Positions 1 through 12,138 of a DNA stretch of 64,000 nt are shown in pieces (positions within the stretch are counted from its first letter, which is position 1; every line of letters starts with the position of its first letter). The stretch is from assembly GCF_009870125.1 (NCBI RefSeq), contig NC_046680.1, positions 4,774,001-4,838,000 of the forward strand. The letters are read 5' to 3'. The notes under the pieces were generated by a model. The model was not told the DNA's origin. It did not search any database and was given only the letters and a program-made list of their open reading frames with translations. The translations under genes were made by a program, and so were the position numbers. This DNA comes from Drosophila pseudoobscura. Taxonomy: Eukaryota; Arthropoda; Insecta; Diptera; Drosophilidae.

Positions 1-21
1 TTATTAATTATTGCTACTCAC

Positions 22-28
22 TCGCCAT
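22..28 (-). CDS. Possible first coding exon of a minus-strand gene leaving the window
   Basis: On the minus strand an ATG at 28-26 has a good Drosophila context (AAAC before it, G after it). It is followed by GCG A and then a consensus donor GTGAGT at 21-16. This would be a short start exon with the rest of the gene to the left of the window. The evidence is only the start context and the donor, so the call is weak and no product can be named. Confidence 0.22.
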
Positions 29-1604
29 GTTTGCCGCCGCTGACCGCTTTTGTTGATTATTCCGTCGCGCTTCTTCTCCCTGAACTGCCTGCCGCAGATG
101 GTTTAGTGGATAGGCACGTTTATCACTTTTTTGTGGCTTGTGGGCTTGACAATGCTATATAGCTAATCTAATTGTTAACACATCGAAAAAACTGAACACA
201 TATTACTGATTTTGCTGCTGCTGCATTTATTCCAATTCCAAAACACGTACACCCGCACCCGCACTAACAACAAAAACTGCGACTAGGGATGTTAAATATA
301 TATCGAATACTTTTATATATATATTTTTTTTATATTTTTGTATATTTGTGATTTTTCTGTTTTTTTATTTATTTTAAAAACTCGACACTATGTTGTTCTT
401 GTGAGCACATTTATCGATCAAATATACCGATAAAATACACGCAGAAATTAACCAAAACATACTGCCTCATTTAAAAATATACCGTTAATATACTGACAAA
501 TTCAAGTTCTTTTTACATATTCCTCGATTTTGATCTTCCGTGGAATATTACTATATATATAGCACATTTAGCCATGTCCACATAATTTTATACGATTAAT
601 AAATCAATTTTCTACAAGATTGGATAGTTTTTAATCCTTGCTTTTATTGCATATATTGTAAAAAAAAGGGTTAAACGAAAAAGAAGAGTCGCAATGTTGC
701 TGGTATTTAAGGACGTGATGCGTGTATAGCCCTTTGTACACCCTATTTCGTTAATTTTATATGAAGATCAAACGTAATTTATTAAGACCTTTTCTCAAAT
801 TGATATTCTTTAGACATATTCAAGTACATTATTAGTATCTTGGATACCTACGAAGTCTTGAATGACAAACAATTTCTCAATTCTATAATATCCATTTCCT
901 CCAGGGTATGTGTGCATGGCATTAGCAACATGTTTATGTATGGAATGAGACTCATTGTTGCCAAAGCGAACTGCGGCGAAATCAAATTCGATTCAAAAAA
1001 CGACCAATTCTTTGTTCCGTTGAATAATACTATCTATATGGAACATTTAGCCATGCCCATTTTATGGAACTGGAGAAAAAAAGGTACGGACAACAGGCAA
1101 AAAACTTCGAATTTTGTCGGCATGCAAGGTTAAAACTCACCCTTTTTCTCAACATGCTAGGGAAATCATGGCATATAGTAATCTGGGGTGATACCAAACC
1201 AGGCTGCCAGGGATGTGGCACTGTTAAATGTCCATGTTAATTCTATGTTAAAGGTAGCGCGGTAGAGTTGCCCCCGCACACGCAGAATCTGATTGTTTAT
1301 CTCTTAAAATTGTGCTTACTTTAAGAAAATACACATTTAGTCAAATAAAAAGATACCATAAAATAGTTTAGAGACTGATTTGGCCGGAATTGTATGAAAT
1401 AGAGCACATCAGCATAGTCAAACAAGTACTGCGTGGCCGCGACAACACTGCGCTATCAAGGCATAAAATAATTTACATTTATAAACTTTGCGCTGCGTTT
1501 TCCCTCTGGCCGTTTAATCACAACACCATTTGTGGAGTGATTTGCTGCGAGGACTGTTCGTAAAGGCTGGTAAAATTGGAAAAATAACTAAGCAGAACGC
1601 AAAA
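29..1604. other. AT-rich flank and Gps2 upstream region
   Basis: Mostly AT-rich DNA with no recognisable coding exon. One open frame (840-1133, +, 97 codons) has no visible intron structure or known motif and is treated as doubtful. The GC-richer part from about 1380 to 1604 is the likely Gps2 promoter and leader. A short phrase, ACATTTAGCCATG, occurs twice, near 565 and near 1043. Confidence 0.5.
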
Positions 1605-3407
1605 ATGCCGCCAGCGTCCGCGGTGAACAGTAACAATGCGGCTGCACAGGCAGCCAAGGCAGAGCGTGCAGAGAAGTTGCGAGGGGCGCTCAGAAAATTC
1701 ATTGTGGCGGATCGCCAGCGCCGGCAGGGGGAGTACGATGCCTATTGCGAGCAGATGCGTGTGCGGCGGGAGGAGGAGGAGCGGGAGCGCGAGAACCAGC
1801 AGGCTCTGGAGGAAACACGTGACGAGATCACCAAGCTGGACGAGCAGCTGGCGGATCTGCACAGTCAGAAGCACCAGCTGTTGGTCCAGCTTAAGAAGGT
1901 GCTCAACGAAGATGAAACACGCAAAAAGCAGGCCAAGGAGAACGAACTGTTTGCCATGCAACAGGCCGCGGCCACCGTGGCCACCTCGGTATTTCTACCG
2001 ACCCTGCGACTACAGCATCACCAGCAACTAGCGAAAGTATGCATACGATTGGCAGCTAAAATCAGCCGCAATTTATCAGAGTTTGTTATCGTTTCAGCCA
2101 CCGCCCGGCAACCAGTCGGGGAAGCGAGGGCGAAGTCCTTCGCCCCCCAATCATGCGTATTACAAGAGCACCGCCAGCTTTGCCCAACAAAGTAAGCCAG
2201 ACTGCGGTCAAGGGCTGACACTTACAGTGAACGCTGCCAAAGACAGACGAAGACAGATTTGAATTTACGTTTAACCACAACACACTTGACACACAATCGT
2301 TGCTCAGGGAGCCTTCACTGTACTTGATTAGCGTTGTACTATTTGCATGACCAAAACCCCAGTCCCTAGCCTCCAGTCCCTCCCAATCATGATATACTCA
2401 TTTGATTCCGCACACTAATCGCTAACCCACACAGGCACACAACTTATTTTCATTTCGTTATTTGTTTACGATTGATTCGCAGAACACGATGACTACCGTC
2501 GTGCCGCGGACTATGCTAGATTATCATGGAACAGTAAGAACCACAATCGATACAACACCCATCCATAGAACACCTGCAACATAACTAGCACCAACGCATC
2601 CATCACAGCCCGCCGCCCCACGTCTAATAAGCACTTTCGCTTCCTCTATGTTGCAGAGACCACGGCGCAGTATCCCAGTACGGGCACCCTGTTCTACCAG
2701 ACCACCGCAGCGCCGCCAACCACACAGCAGCAGGCGGACGCCCGACTGCCGGCCATCTACAATTACGCCCTGCCCCTGAGACAGGCTTACCATGTGGAGC
2801 TGCCGAGTGCTACGGTGAGCAAGGCCTCCGACACTCAGTCGCCGAAGGCTCAGCCGATGCAGGTGCTGCACATCAATCTGGATCAACCGCCCATCTCCCA
2901 GTCTGACCTGGTGGTGCAGGCCACCAGTGTCGCCAACAGCTTGTCCATTCAGACGTCCAAGCCGCAGGTGACAATGGAGAAGCTGCCGGAACGATATCAC
3001 ATTGAGGTGAAGCATGACGGTGCGCCACAGAACCATGTACCACCGCCGCCGCATTTGCTGTCGGAAGGCGTGATCTTTAAGCCGATGATGAGCGAGCTCT
3101 CAATGCATCCCAATGTGCTGCAAATAAGCACCAGCCAGGTGAGTGGGACAGAACAGAACAGACGATGCTGTGCAACAGTTGGGCCTAACAGAAATATTCT
3201 CTCTTTCTATGACAGAATTCCAAGACTACTGGCAGCATTACACAAGGCTTTCCCCCGGGACGGGGAAGCTCAGGCCATGAGGGGCAATTGAACCGACAAC
3301 AGCTGTCGCTGCTGCCTGGCCAGACGGCTACTCCACCCGTTTCGAGCTCTGGACCTGTACCGCCGGCAGCCGGACAGCAACTGCAATATGCACGACGCTT
3401 GTACTAG
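1605..3407 (+). CDS. Gps2: G protein pathway suppressor 2 homolog (GPS2, NCoR/SMRTER corepressor subunit)
   Basis: Five coding exons fit one frame: 1605-2036, 2098-2191, 2483-2533, 2657-3138 and 3216-3407, giving 416 residues. The N-terminal third is a charged coiled coil. About residues 65-110 read LEETRDEITKLDEQL, then QKHQLLVQLKKVLNEDE, which matches human GPS2 (LEETKEQILKLEEKL, KHQLFLQLKKVLHEEE). The rest is low in structure and rich in P, Q, S and T, ending in ARRLY. In mammals GPS2 is a nuclear subunit of the NCoR/SMRT-HDAC3 corepressor and binds through this N-terminal helix; a SMRTER partner in flies is inferred. A start 75 bases upstream is in frame, but 1605 has the better context (CAAAA before ATG). 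Introns are 61-291 bases. Confidence 0.9.
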
Positions 3408-3426
3408 CTCTACCTTCAGATTCACA

Positions 3427-3460
3427 TCTAGATCTAGATCTCCAGATCTCTAGATCTAGA
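3427..3460. repeat. Near-perfect inverted repeat built from TCTAGA/AGATCT
   Basis: Just after the Gps2 stop, a 15-base left arm (3427-3441) and a 17-base right arm (3444-3460) are reverse complements apart from a 2-base insertion, with a 2-base loop. In RNA it could form a hairpin in the Gps2 3' untranslated region. Confidence 0.6.
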
Positions 3461-5747
3461 GCCCCTTCTATGAAACTCACTTAGTAATCAAGATACGATT
3501 TTTAATGGAGATTATATTGACTACGCTGCCTGTTTGCGGTTAGCCACACACGAAATAAAGAACACAATAATGGCGTCCCTATTTTCCAATCGAATATACA
3601 GATTTTTAATATTTAGTTATCTATGTACATACATATGTATGTATATACATATAGAATGTGTAATATTTATCCGCCTGATACTCTCGCAGAACCAAAGATC
3701 TCACAGCCCAGTTGCTTGGCCAGCTGTGGAAACAACTTCCATGCTGATCCGTTCGCGAACGAGGAGGGGGCTTTCATTAGATTTTTCCCTGTGGGGTGGT
3801 GGATAAGTGGGATGATAATTTGCGAATTAACTCAAGTGTGACGCATGCTGCTTTCCAAATCCGCGCTACCGAGAGCTTTTCCTTCATCATAATGGCATTT
3901 CATTCCTCTTGAGGGACAATTCCATTTGTTACTTAATGTGTAATTTGCCATTTGCCAGATGTACGCCACGCTGGAGAGGAAACTGGAAATTCATAGTCAA
4001 CAAGTGATTCATAATCGTTTCTGTATTGTCAATAATTGGGTTTGGTTGTTCGGTAGTTGTTGTTCTTCTAGAATCTATCTGATCGTCTGGGGGAAATACA
4101 TTTACATACGGAACGCCATAAGGTTAATTGTACGGAGCACCACTTGTTAATTAGCAATGTCAGCAGCGGGAAAGACAAATATGTCGGATACAGTTAGGGC
4201 TCGCTGTTTTCGGATCCAAAAAATAAAATTTCGAAGCCACGTTCTCTACAATTGGATTACGAAATTAATTTGGAAACCAGTTGTTGTGTGTCAAGGAAAA
4301 GTTACAGACAATTACAACGGATACCTCTCGCCTCCTCTCTGCCTCACCCCCGCTGCATGTAATTAAAAGCGGAAGCCATGCCCGAAGCCATAGTAGGGCC
4401 AACCAGGCCTTGTCGCTGGGGTGGGGAAAACTGCCGTTGGAGCCCCAACTGGTTGCACGTAAATACTTTCAGGCGCAAACCTGTTCCCTCTTTAAGCAAC
4501 GCCTACGACAGTGCACAAAACCGCAGTATCGTGAAAGTCGCAGGGAAATAGGCCCGTTCTCGAATCCCTTATCGCCATAATTGCTTAAAAGCGACAGCCT
4601 ATAGATTTGATTACTGATGATTCTTAGCCACGATTGATTGGTAAAGCCCTTATAATTCCATACTAATGTTCTATAGGTGCTTTTTGTCAATTCCTCTTTT
4701 AATAAATTTTTGTGGAATCGAAATTGAGAAAACTGGCTTCAAATCTTGCTGTTCACAATCTCCCAATCTCTTGGGCCGCGGGGCAGATTCACAATCATTA
4801 CGTACAGGCAGAGAGGCAGAGGCAGAGACAGAGGGCAGAAAGGGAGCTTATCAGCCTTCACCACAACCACCGAAACGCCGCTGGTAATTTGCATAAATAA
4901 ACAAAAGGTTCACCATTTGGTAACAAAAACAAAAGCAAAACAAAAAACAAAACAAGTTAGTGCAATTAAATCGTACTGAAAAAACGGCTGCTGCCCCCCT
5001 GAACGATGTCATCGTCACCTAAAGTTGGAGGGGGGGACTTGGTTCGGGGAACCGTAACGAACAAAATGCTACGCGCCAACATCACAACACAAATTGGGGG
5101 GCCGAGCGCCAAAGTTCGTACGTGTGTTCGTGTGTGTGAGGCAAGAGCAACAGGCGGTTGCGTTGCGGTTGGGGCAGCGTCAGCTTCTAGCAGTGGCGGC
5201 TTTGAACCGATCTCTCGTCTCAGTCTCTATTGACGTCGGCACCAGTTCATATCGTGAGCGCGCGCAAATAGCACGTACAAAAAAAAAAAAAAAATAACGG
5301 AAGAAAAGTAACGCCAAAGGTGTGTTGTTGAGTGAGTTTTTGTACTCTCTGTACCGAAATATACGGTCTTATTTTCAAAATATATCGTAAATATACCGAT
5401 GAAATACAACGTACGCAAGATTGCGCACGATCGCGCACACACACGCCATCCCGCTCGCACTCAAGGCGTCGCCGGCCTACAATACATGTCAAAGTCTGTT
5501 TAGTAGCAAAACAGAAGCAGCGCTAAAAGGCAAAATAAATCTGACAAAATTAGCCTTATGTCGCGATAATACATATAGATATAAGTAATATATAGAAACG
5601 ACAGACGCGCGAGACTCTGTGGAAGATATTACCTTGTTGACGTATTCGGTTGGTAAAATGACGTCATAAGAAATTGCATAAAAAAAACTACTCTCAACAT
5701 AAAAACAATTGCAGGCGGTAGTTACTTAATAGAATACGGCCACAGAA
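3461..5747. other. Intergenic region, Gps2 to C3orf33-like gene
   Basis: No coding exon is recognised. It holds the Gps2 3' end, a CATA/TATG stretch near 3625-3652, and a more GC-rich stretch near 5010-5480 that may contain the promoter of the next gene. An acceptor-like AATTGCAG ends at 5714, 33 bases before the next start codon, so a leader intron is possible. Confidence 0.45.
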
Positions 5748-6467
5748 ATGGAGTCCAATAAAGCCTATTTGCGGGAGAAGTACCAGGGCTTATGTAATTA
5801 CTTGGAACGCGATACGTTGGGCAGTGAGTTGGTCATTTACGGAACCTCGGCTCTGATGCTGGCGGTGGCCTACGCCAAGCGGAAACCTGCCTATCTGGTG
5901 CGCCAGTTCAAGCAGCCGTCGCACATCCCCGAGCGCATCATCAACGAGCGCATTATGCACACGGGCAAGATCAGCGGCGTGCAGCAGCGGGATCAGGACA
6001 CATTGTTGATGATCAAGCACCGCCCGCTCATACCCATCTTTACTAGCAGCACGCGCCTGCTCCCGGTGAAGCTTCCAGGCGTCAGCGTCAACGCCAATGG
6101 CTTTTCCTGGCTGCAGCAGTGCCTCGTGGGACGGGAGGCCACCTTCATCCCACTGAACAAGGGCGGAAAGAAGGACTACATTGTGTGCCAGCTCTGTCTG
6201 GTCCATCCGCCCAAGGGCAACCGATTGCTGGATGTCTCCGAGACGCTGCTCAAGCTGCGCTTTGCAAAGTTCGCTCAGGATTTGGCCTCCGGGGTGAAGC
6301 GCAACGGCAAATACTACAAGCACCTAAAGCGGGTCGAGGAGACCACCGCCGAGAAGGAAGCCTGGCTGTCCTGGGCGGCACGCTATCCCTATATCTGGCG
6401 GCGCTACAACGAGCTGAAGGCCTGGCTCCTGCCCAAGGAGAAGCTGCTGCCCGAGCTGGTTCGCTAA
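5748..6467 (+). CDS. C3orf33-type mitochondrial inner-membrane protein
   Basis: Single coding exon of 239 residues. A hydrophobic helix near residues 25-43 (SELVIYGTSALMLAVAYAKR) follows a short N-terminal helix. Next comes a beta-rich domain with DQDTLLMIKHRPLIPI, LPVKLPGVSVNANGFSWL and REATFIPL. The tail is helical and rich in K, E and W. The order of these blocks matches human C3orf33, which has IP..FI, a KLAGVEL.E.G.AWLQ block and an OB/nuclease-like domain. As I recall, the fly and human proteins have been described as a mitochondrial inner-membrane subdomain organiser (MISO). The start follows CACAGAA and begins MESNKAYLREKYQG. The gene stands alone, 453 bases before Tsp42Ea on the same strand. 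Confidence 0.75.
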   Translation: MESNKAYLREKYQGLCNYLERDTLGSELVIYGTSALMLAVAYAKRKPAYLVRQFKQPSHIPERIINERIMHTGKISGVQQRDQDTLLMIKHRPLIPIFTSSTRLLPVKLPGVSVNANGFSWLQQCLVGREATFIPLNKGGKKDYIVCQLCLVHPPKGNRLLDVSETLLKLRFAKFAQDLASGVKRNGKYYKHLKRVEETTAEKEAWLSWAARYPYIWRRYNELKAWLLPKEKLLPELVR

Positions 6468-6919
6468 TCCCGCACGGTGTCGGGATCTCAATACTGACCG
6501 AGCGTATTGTTAACATATGTAGTTCTAAGTTCCAAGGCCGTTGACGAAACGAAATGAAACTGAAAATCCGATCCGATTCCCAACCGCACTCCAGACCGTA
6601 CGAGTACGTGTACGTGATTGCGTGCTAATTTTCCCACTCAAATCGAATCAAAATGCTGGCATTTTTTTAAATAAACAAAATATTGAATTTGTTTTGGATG
6701 ACATCAGTGCGTGGCTGTGTGTGCGCGACCCTGCATTTGTGTGCCGCTGCTTCCCAAATAAAACGATAAAATACTTAATGCTACGTCTGCACGATCCATT
6801 TGTATTTCTCAATTCTGAATTCTATTCTATTCTGTATCCACGTACGAACAGTTGCAGCTTCTCCACAATTTCGATAGCCATTCTACACCGTACCGTCCTC
6901 CCAACGAATCTCAGGCAAA

Positions 6920-9532
6920 ATGAGCTGCGGAATCTCCATGGTTAAATATATACTGTTTATATTCAATTTGCTCTGTTCGGTGAGTAAAAAACAAGCATAG
7001 CATCGACATTCATTATAGATTATATCATTTTCCCCCTGCCATTGGCCAAGCCCAGTACGTCTCCAAGTTTAGTCTGGGATATGATATCATAAGTTTTGTT
7101 TTACCGTAAAAACTGGTTTTTCCGAAAATATTTTGTTTGTTTTAGTTTTTGTGAGAAAGTTGAGGCCTAAAAACCGGTTAACCAAAAACAGTGCGTTTCA
7201 GAACAATAATTTGGGTTTCAAGTTTGTTACGAATAGTCTGAATAGAGTCCAGATGTTAACGAAATGAAATCTTACGTATAATGATACGGAGTTTATTATA
7301 GATCACTTTCTGCATTTATCCATACATATATAAGATCTTAGAGTATTGGAACCCGTGACGTAGTGGTAGCAGGGGGCTCTTTTATATGTAAATTCTGTAT
7401 ACACAAAAAGGTATTCTGTTTACTTTGGTTGACTATAAAATCTGAGAGTATTGGAACCCGTGACGTAGTGGTAGCAGGGGACTCTTTTATATGTAAATTC
7501 TGTATACACAAAAAGGTATTCTGTTTACTTGGGTTGACTGAAAACGAGTTTTGTTTGAGGTTGAACATTCGTTTGAGAGCTCATAACATTTGGCTCCAAG
7601 AAATATCCGTACCATAGCCGGGCATCCGCTCGAGGCTAACTGGTTTCAAACATAAACAAAAACAAAAAAGTTACGTTGTTCATTTGTTTAGCAACTTCTT
7701 AGTTCCACAAAAGTCACAGCGGAGGACTGTACTCCACTGTAACTGGTTTTCGTGGGACTGCGATACGATGTGTGCAGGTGTGATCCGAATCCGAATCCGA
7801 CTCCGACTGGTAATTGCTGCAGCGCGGAATTCATTCCAGTCACGCAAACGTCAACATCGGCAGTATGACCCCTCCCTTCTACTCTTTTGACGGATTTGTT
7901 CAATGTAAAGTTACGTAATTACATTCGAGCGACGGGTGGGTGCTGTCTGACCCCCCACGCCCGAAAATAGTTGACTTAATTAAATGTGAACTTGCTCCCC
8001 ATTTCAGTCGAGACAAAACTTGGCCAAACACTGCATCCCCACACGCACGGAACGGAACTGAAGGGGGGGGCGACGCGTCGGCTTTTAGAGCACACTTGAA
8101 CTAAATATTCTTCGTGTTTTATTTTTTTTGTCGGGGGGATGGATGTGCAAACAGATATACATCGAAGTGGAAGAGATGGGTGGGTGTTTCAGACATTGTT
8201 GGTGTCGCAATTTTCGTCAGATCTCATCCAATAATGCCCTCAACCAAATGGCTTAGGTCATGCATCGAAACTATGATCTCCGACAGATAATTACTCCGTT
8301 CTAATCTAATAAAATAGTTGTTGACGCATTGCGATACAAAATCAAAGCCATAGTAAATATATTCTTCATATTTATCAGAGAAATTAATCTAAATTAACCG
8401 CAGCGAGCCCACATTGATAAGAGCTAATACAGAACAACACCATTGATAGGCCTCGGAAGGAGAGGCCAGAGCTTCATCACCACCATCCGTTAGAAATTAT
8501 TCAAATTACTATGGTACCCTGTATTTTTAATAGTTTTCTTGCAGTGTAGAGTGTTGTAGCAACTGTAAGGGAAAAGCTGTTAAAGCTTTTGACAGAGCTT
8601 TGTTTTGATGGTGAAAAGCTCAAAGCTTTACAAATAACATAGGCAAAGTTGGTTCATTTAATTTTATTAAAACCATACATATTTATATGATCTTTCCCAG
8701 ATATGCGGCATTTTGTTGATCGTGTTTGGAGGCCTTCTGTTCAGCAACATCCACAACATCGATGACTTCGCAGAGGCGCTGCGCACCCAGCAGGTGCCCA
8801 TCACAATGATTGTGCTTGGCACTGTTATCCTGCTAATCTCCTGGTTCGGCTGCTGCGGTGCCATTCGCGAGTCCTACTGCATGTCCATGACGGTACGAAA
8901 TACGAACATTTGATCCTCCTAGAATCGGTATCTCTTTACCCTTGCACGACCTTTATTTGCAGTACTCGATTCTGCTGTTCGTTTTGATGATTGGCCAGCT
9001 GGCGTTGGTGATCTACATGTGGCTGCAGAAGGACAAGTATCTGGTCATAATGGGCGATGTGGTGGAGAAGGCCTGGGAGCGACGCACCCGTCGTGCCGAC
9101 TACATGGATGCCATACAGATTAGCGTTAGTTTTCAGTCCCGTCCCCAGAATTGAAATATCAAAACATCTGACACTCGTTTTTGGTATCTCTCCAGATGGA
9201 GTGCTGTGGCCGCACTAACTTCTCGGACTATTCCTTCCAAGGCTACTTCCCCCCCTCGTGCTGCAAGGATACCAACAACTGCCGCCCGGACACTGTCTAC
9301 CGACGCGGCTGCAAGGCGGCCTTTGTGGAGTTCTGGGACAGAAACAGCGACATCATCAAATATGCCGGCTTGGTTATTGCCGCCATTGAGGTAGGTTCCC
9401 CCACAACGCAGAACGCTGATGGTTATACATATTAATTGAAAAATTCTTTTGATATTTCAGTTTGTGGGCTTTGTGTTTGCCTGCTGTCTGGCGAACAGCA
9501 TCCGGAATTACCGTCGCCGCGCGGACTATTAA
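6920..9532 (+). CDS. Tsp42Ea: Tetraspanin Tsp42Ea
   Basis: Five coding exons (6920-6979, 8701-8892, 8963-9124, 9196-9390, 9461-9532) give 226 residues. It has four membrane segments. The N terminus MSCGISMVKY carries juxtamembrane cysteine, WFGCCGAIRES follows TM2, and the large loop has MECCGRTNFSDY, PPSCC and RGC. The tail is NSIRNYRRRADY. These features are those of the insect tetraspanin family; such proteins sit in plasma or endosomal membranes and gather partner proteins. The sequence agrees closely with D. melanogaster Tsp42Ea, including the order of its neighbours. The 1.7 kb first intron holds a 105-base tandem duplication. A polyadenylation signal AATAAA lies at 9817-9822. Confidence 0.96.
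7336..7540. repeat. Two-copy tandem duplication, period 105 bases
   Basis: Within Tsp42Ea intron 1, the stretch from about 7336 to 7440 is repeated at 7441-7540 with only a few differences. Both copies contain GGAACCCGTGACGTAGTGGT and GTATACACAAAAAGGTATTC. The similarity fades at GGTTGACT. The unit contains a CRE-like TGACGTAG. Confidence 0.9.
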
Positions 9533-10738
9533 GTGCTGGACCTTGAAAAGCCTTACTAATTTTAATTGAAACCGAAAGTACGAATTATGTTGCCCAATTT
9601 TATTTACATACATACATACGAGTATATCGATATAAATCACCTGACACAGACGGCCATTGAAATTTACATAATCTCAAGTTATACGAAGAAAATGAAATCC
9701 CATGAATATCTCGCTATAATCGCTTTTCGAAGATTGTAAGTTGAGAGATAGATGTATTGGAGTGCTAATATTTTTTTACTGTACAAAATAATTTATACAC
9801 CTGACCGAAAGATTGCAATAAACTGAGAAATTTCAAATGGTTTCTGTTTCGTTCGACCCACTTTATGAGAAAAACTAACCTACAGAGGTTTATATTTAGT
9901 CGGTTGGTCTATCCACATTGTGTAATCTGTGTACATAGGGATTTCTTATCTACGGACAGGGATCTGATGCCAAAGGCGAAAAAACCCCACCAACTGTCAG
10001 ATTCTTAATCGAAATGTTTAATATTTCGTCTTGGAGTGCCCTCACCCAGAACGTATACCATATTTATTGGATTGATAAATAATAAATCAACGCGATAAGA
10101 CGGGGGACTCACGTCGCAACTCCGGCCAGCCAAAGTGTCATATGAGTCATCTTATTGGCCAACTTGTAGCCCCCACCGACAACGTATTGCCAAGTGCAAA
10201 GAAAGTGCTCGGAATGTAAATGATTCATCTTAGAAGAGAACGGGCTGCCCCCATGTGAGAATTTCATAAGTATGAAGTAATATTCCGCCCATACTCGTAG
10301 ATAAGTATCTATACGAACTGTTTAGACCAACAAATGATTCACACCTGTTTTGAGTACATTCGTTGGGTTCGGGTTCGGTTGCGAGTAGTTCCAACCACTT
10401 TATTGTACTATCTACGCCAGTGCAAGACGATAAGATCCATGAATGACTTTTATGGGTACATATGAGTACATATATGAGCTGCGAGATAGGAAACGAGAGA
10501 GTGGACCACCTATACATAAAGGTATTTTATTTGCAAGAGGAGATAAGTTCCAACTCTGATAAGATGAGGACCTCGAATGGTTTAATATAATGCCCCAGGT
10601 CTAGATGGAAGCCACTCAGTTTAACGAAAACAGTCCCAACGAACGAACGAGCGTACGGATTATAGAACGAGACATTCGGAATCAGCCGAAATACTATTAT
10701 ATTCAGCGAGAAACCGTGCAACCTAGAAATCCAGAACC
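9533..10738. other. Tsp42Ea 3' end and Tsp42Eb upstream region with GATA sites
   Basis: No coding exon is seen. The Ea 3' untranslated region runs to about 9840. The rest is the probable control region of Tsp42Eb. GATAAG occurs at 10094, 10300, 10429, 10542 and 10558 on the plus strand, well above the chance rate of about 0.2 for 470 bases on both strands. A DRE-like TATCGATA at 9625-9632 falls in the Ea 3' untranslated region and is probably incidental. Confidence 0.55.
10094..10563. promoter_or_regulatory. Cluster of five GATAAG sites upstream of Tsp42Eb
   Basis: GATAAG at 10094-10099, 10300-10305, 10429-10434, 10542-10547 and 10558-10563. The last two lie within 200 bases of the Eb start. 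GATA-type factors such as GATAe drive midgut genes in flies, so a gut enhancer is an inference from motif density only. Confidence 0.4.
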
Positions 10739-11536
10739 ATGAATTGCCTATCAGCCATGTTCAAGTACCTGCTGTACTTCCTCAACCTGATCTTCGTGAT
10801 CGGCGGCATACTGCTGATCGTTGTCGGTTCCATCATGCTGTCCACGATGGGTAACTTCACGGCCTTCGAGGGAGCTATCAATACGCAGACCATCCCAATC
10901 ATCATTATTACAATCGGCTGTGTGACGTTTTTGGTGGCCTTCTTCGGCTGCTGCGGCACGATCCGGGAGAATGCCTGTTGCACTACAATCGTAAGTTGGA
11001 GAGCACCTCTCGTTGATCCGGAATTCCATTCTGATGTTACTATTTTCTCTGTAGTATGCCATCTGTATGCTGGTCTTGTTTGCCCTGCAATTGGCTCTGT
11101 CGATTTGGATCTTTGCGGCGAACGACAAGTTCCTGGACAAGATGAGCACAGTGGTGAACACGGCCTGGAATGAGAACAACGCCGCCCAGGGCTATCCCAT
11201 GGATGCCCTCCAATTGGCCGTAAGTTTGGAAATTGAAGTTCCTGGCTATTTTATGGGAATACTAACATATTTCTTATCCAGTTCAAGTGCTGCGGAAACA
11301 CTGGCTACCAACAATACGAATCTTCAGTCCCCGCTTCCTGCTGCGGCTACAAGGATCGCAATCAGGTGTGCGAGGCTGCCATTTACACCCAGCGTCTTGG
11401 CTGCAATGGCGAGTTCGTCGACTTCTGGGCCTCCAACACGGACCTCATTCGATGGAGCAGTCTGATCATCGCGCTCTTCGAGCTGGGCATCTTCATTGTG
11501 TCCTGCTGCCTGGCCAGTGCCATGAGGAAGCGCTGA
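10739..11536 (+). CDS. Tsp42Eb: Tetraspanin Tsp42Eb
   Basis: Three coding exons (10739-10990, 11055-11219, 11282-11536) give 223 residues. It starts MNCLSAMFKYLLYF. FFGCCGTIRENACC follows TM2. The large loop has FKCCGNTGYQQY, PASCCGYKD and LGC, so all canonical cysteines are present. The tail is very short, ASAMRKR. Compared with Ea, the first and last introns are missing, so the protein start and TM2 lie in one exon. It sits 1.2 kb after Tsp42Ea on the same strand and matches D. melanogaster Tsp42Eb. A probable AATAAA lies at 11630-11635. Confidence 0.96.
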
Positions 11537-12138
11537 TATGGAGCATCCACGCCTGAATCATCCCATTAGCTGTAGCTCAGTTCCTAGCATCCATGCAGTT
11601 GAAAGTACATGCATACATCAGTCGCCATAAATAAATCAAATAGGTTAAGCTCAATCAAGTATATTTTTTGTATGTCTATGTCTAGCTTTGGCCACCAAAT
11701 CTTATCTAATCGGAACGGGTCGTTGTTTTCCCCAAAACTATATCCGTGTACCGGTTGATAAGCCCCCACCAACTCCATCCATATTTAGATCGTTTGCCCT
11801 CAAACTTTTGCAATGAATCATTTATAAATGCCAATTGTTATCGCTTGGCCCACCCAACGTTTGCTTTTCTGTGTCCCTTTTTTTATCGGTGGGCTTCTTT
11901 TGGTCCCCAAAAAGTGATAAGATACATGCGCGTATCTTTCCGATATCGTTCATGTCTGAGGGACAATTTAAAAACAGTAGCCCAACAGAAAGACCAGTCC
12001 AATCGAACAATAGCAAACGACGCGTGAACGCGATAAATATCATAAAATTAAAGCGCTCAAATATACACCTGGATAAATTTGATTTAATTTGTATTTGATT
12101 TGTTGAACTCGAAAGGATACGAAAAGACAAAAGTCAAC
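11537..12138. other. Tsp42Eb to Tsp42Ec spacer with GATA sites
   Basis: It contains the Eb 3' end and the probable Ec control region. CTTATC at 11701-11706 and GATAAG at 11757-11762 and 11916-11921 form a small GATA cluster. No coding exon is seen. Confidence 0.5.

Noticed and set aside
840-1133. 97-codon plus-strand open frame
   Set aside because: It is isolated in AT-rich DNA, with no motif, no splice partners and no known similarity. Not enough to call a gene.
5790-6323. 177-codon minus-strand frame antisense to the C3orf33-like gene
   Set aside because: It is a mirror of a real, codon-biased coding exon, which often leaves the opposite strand open.
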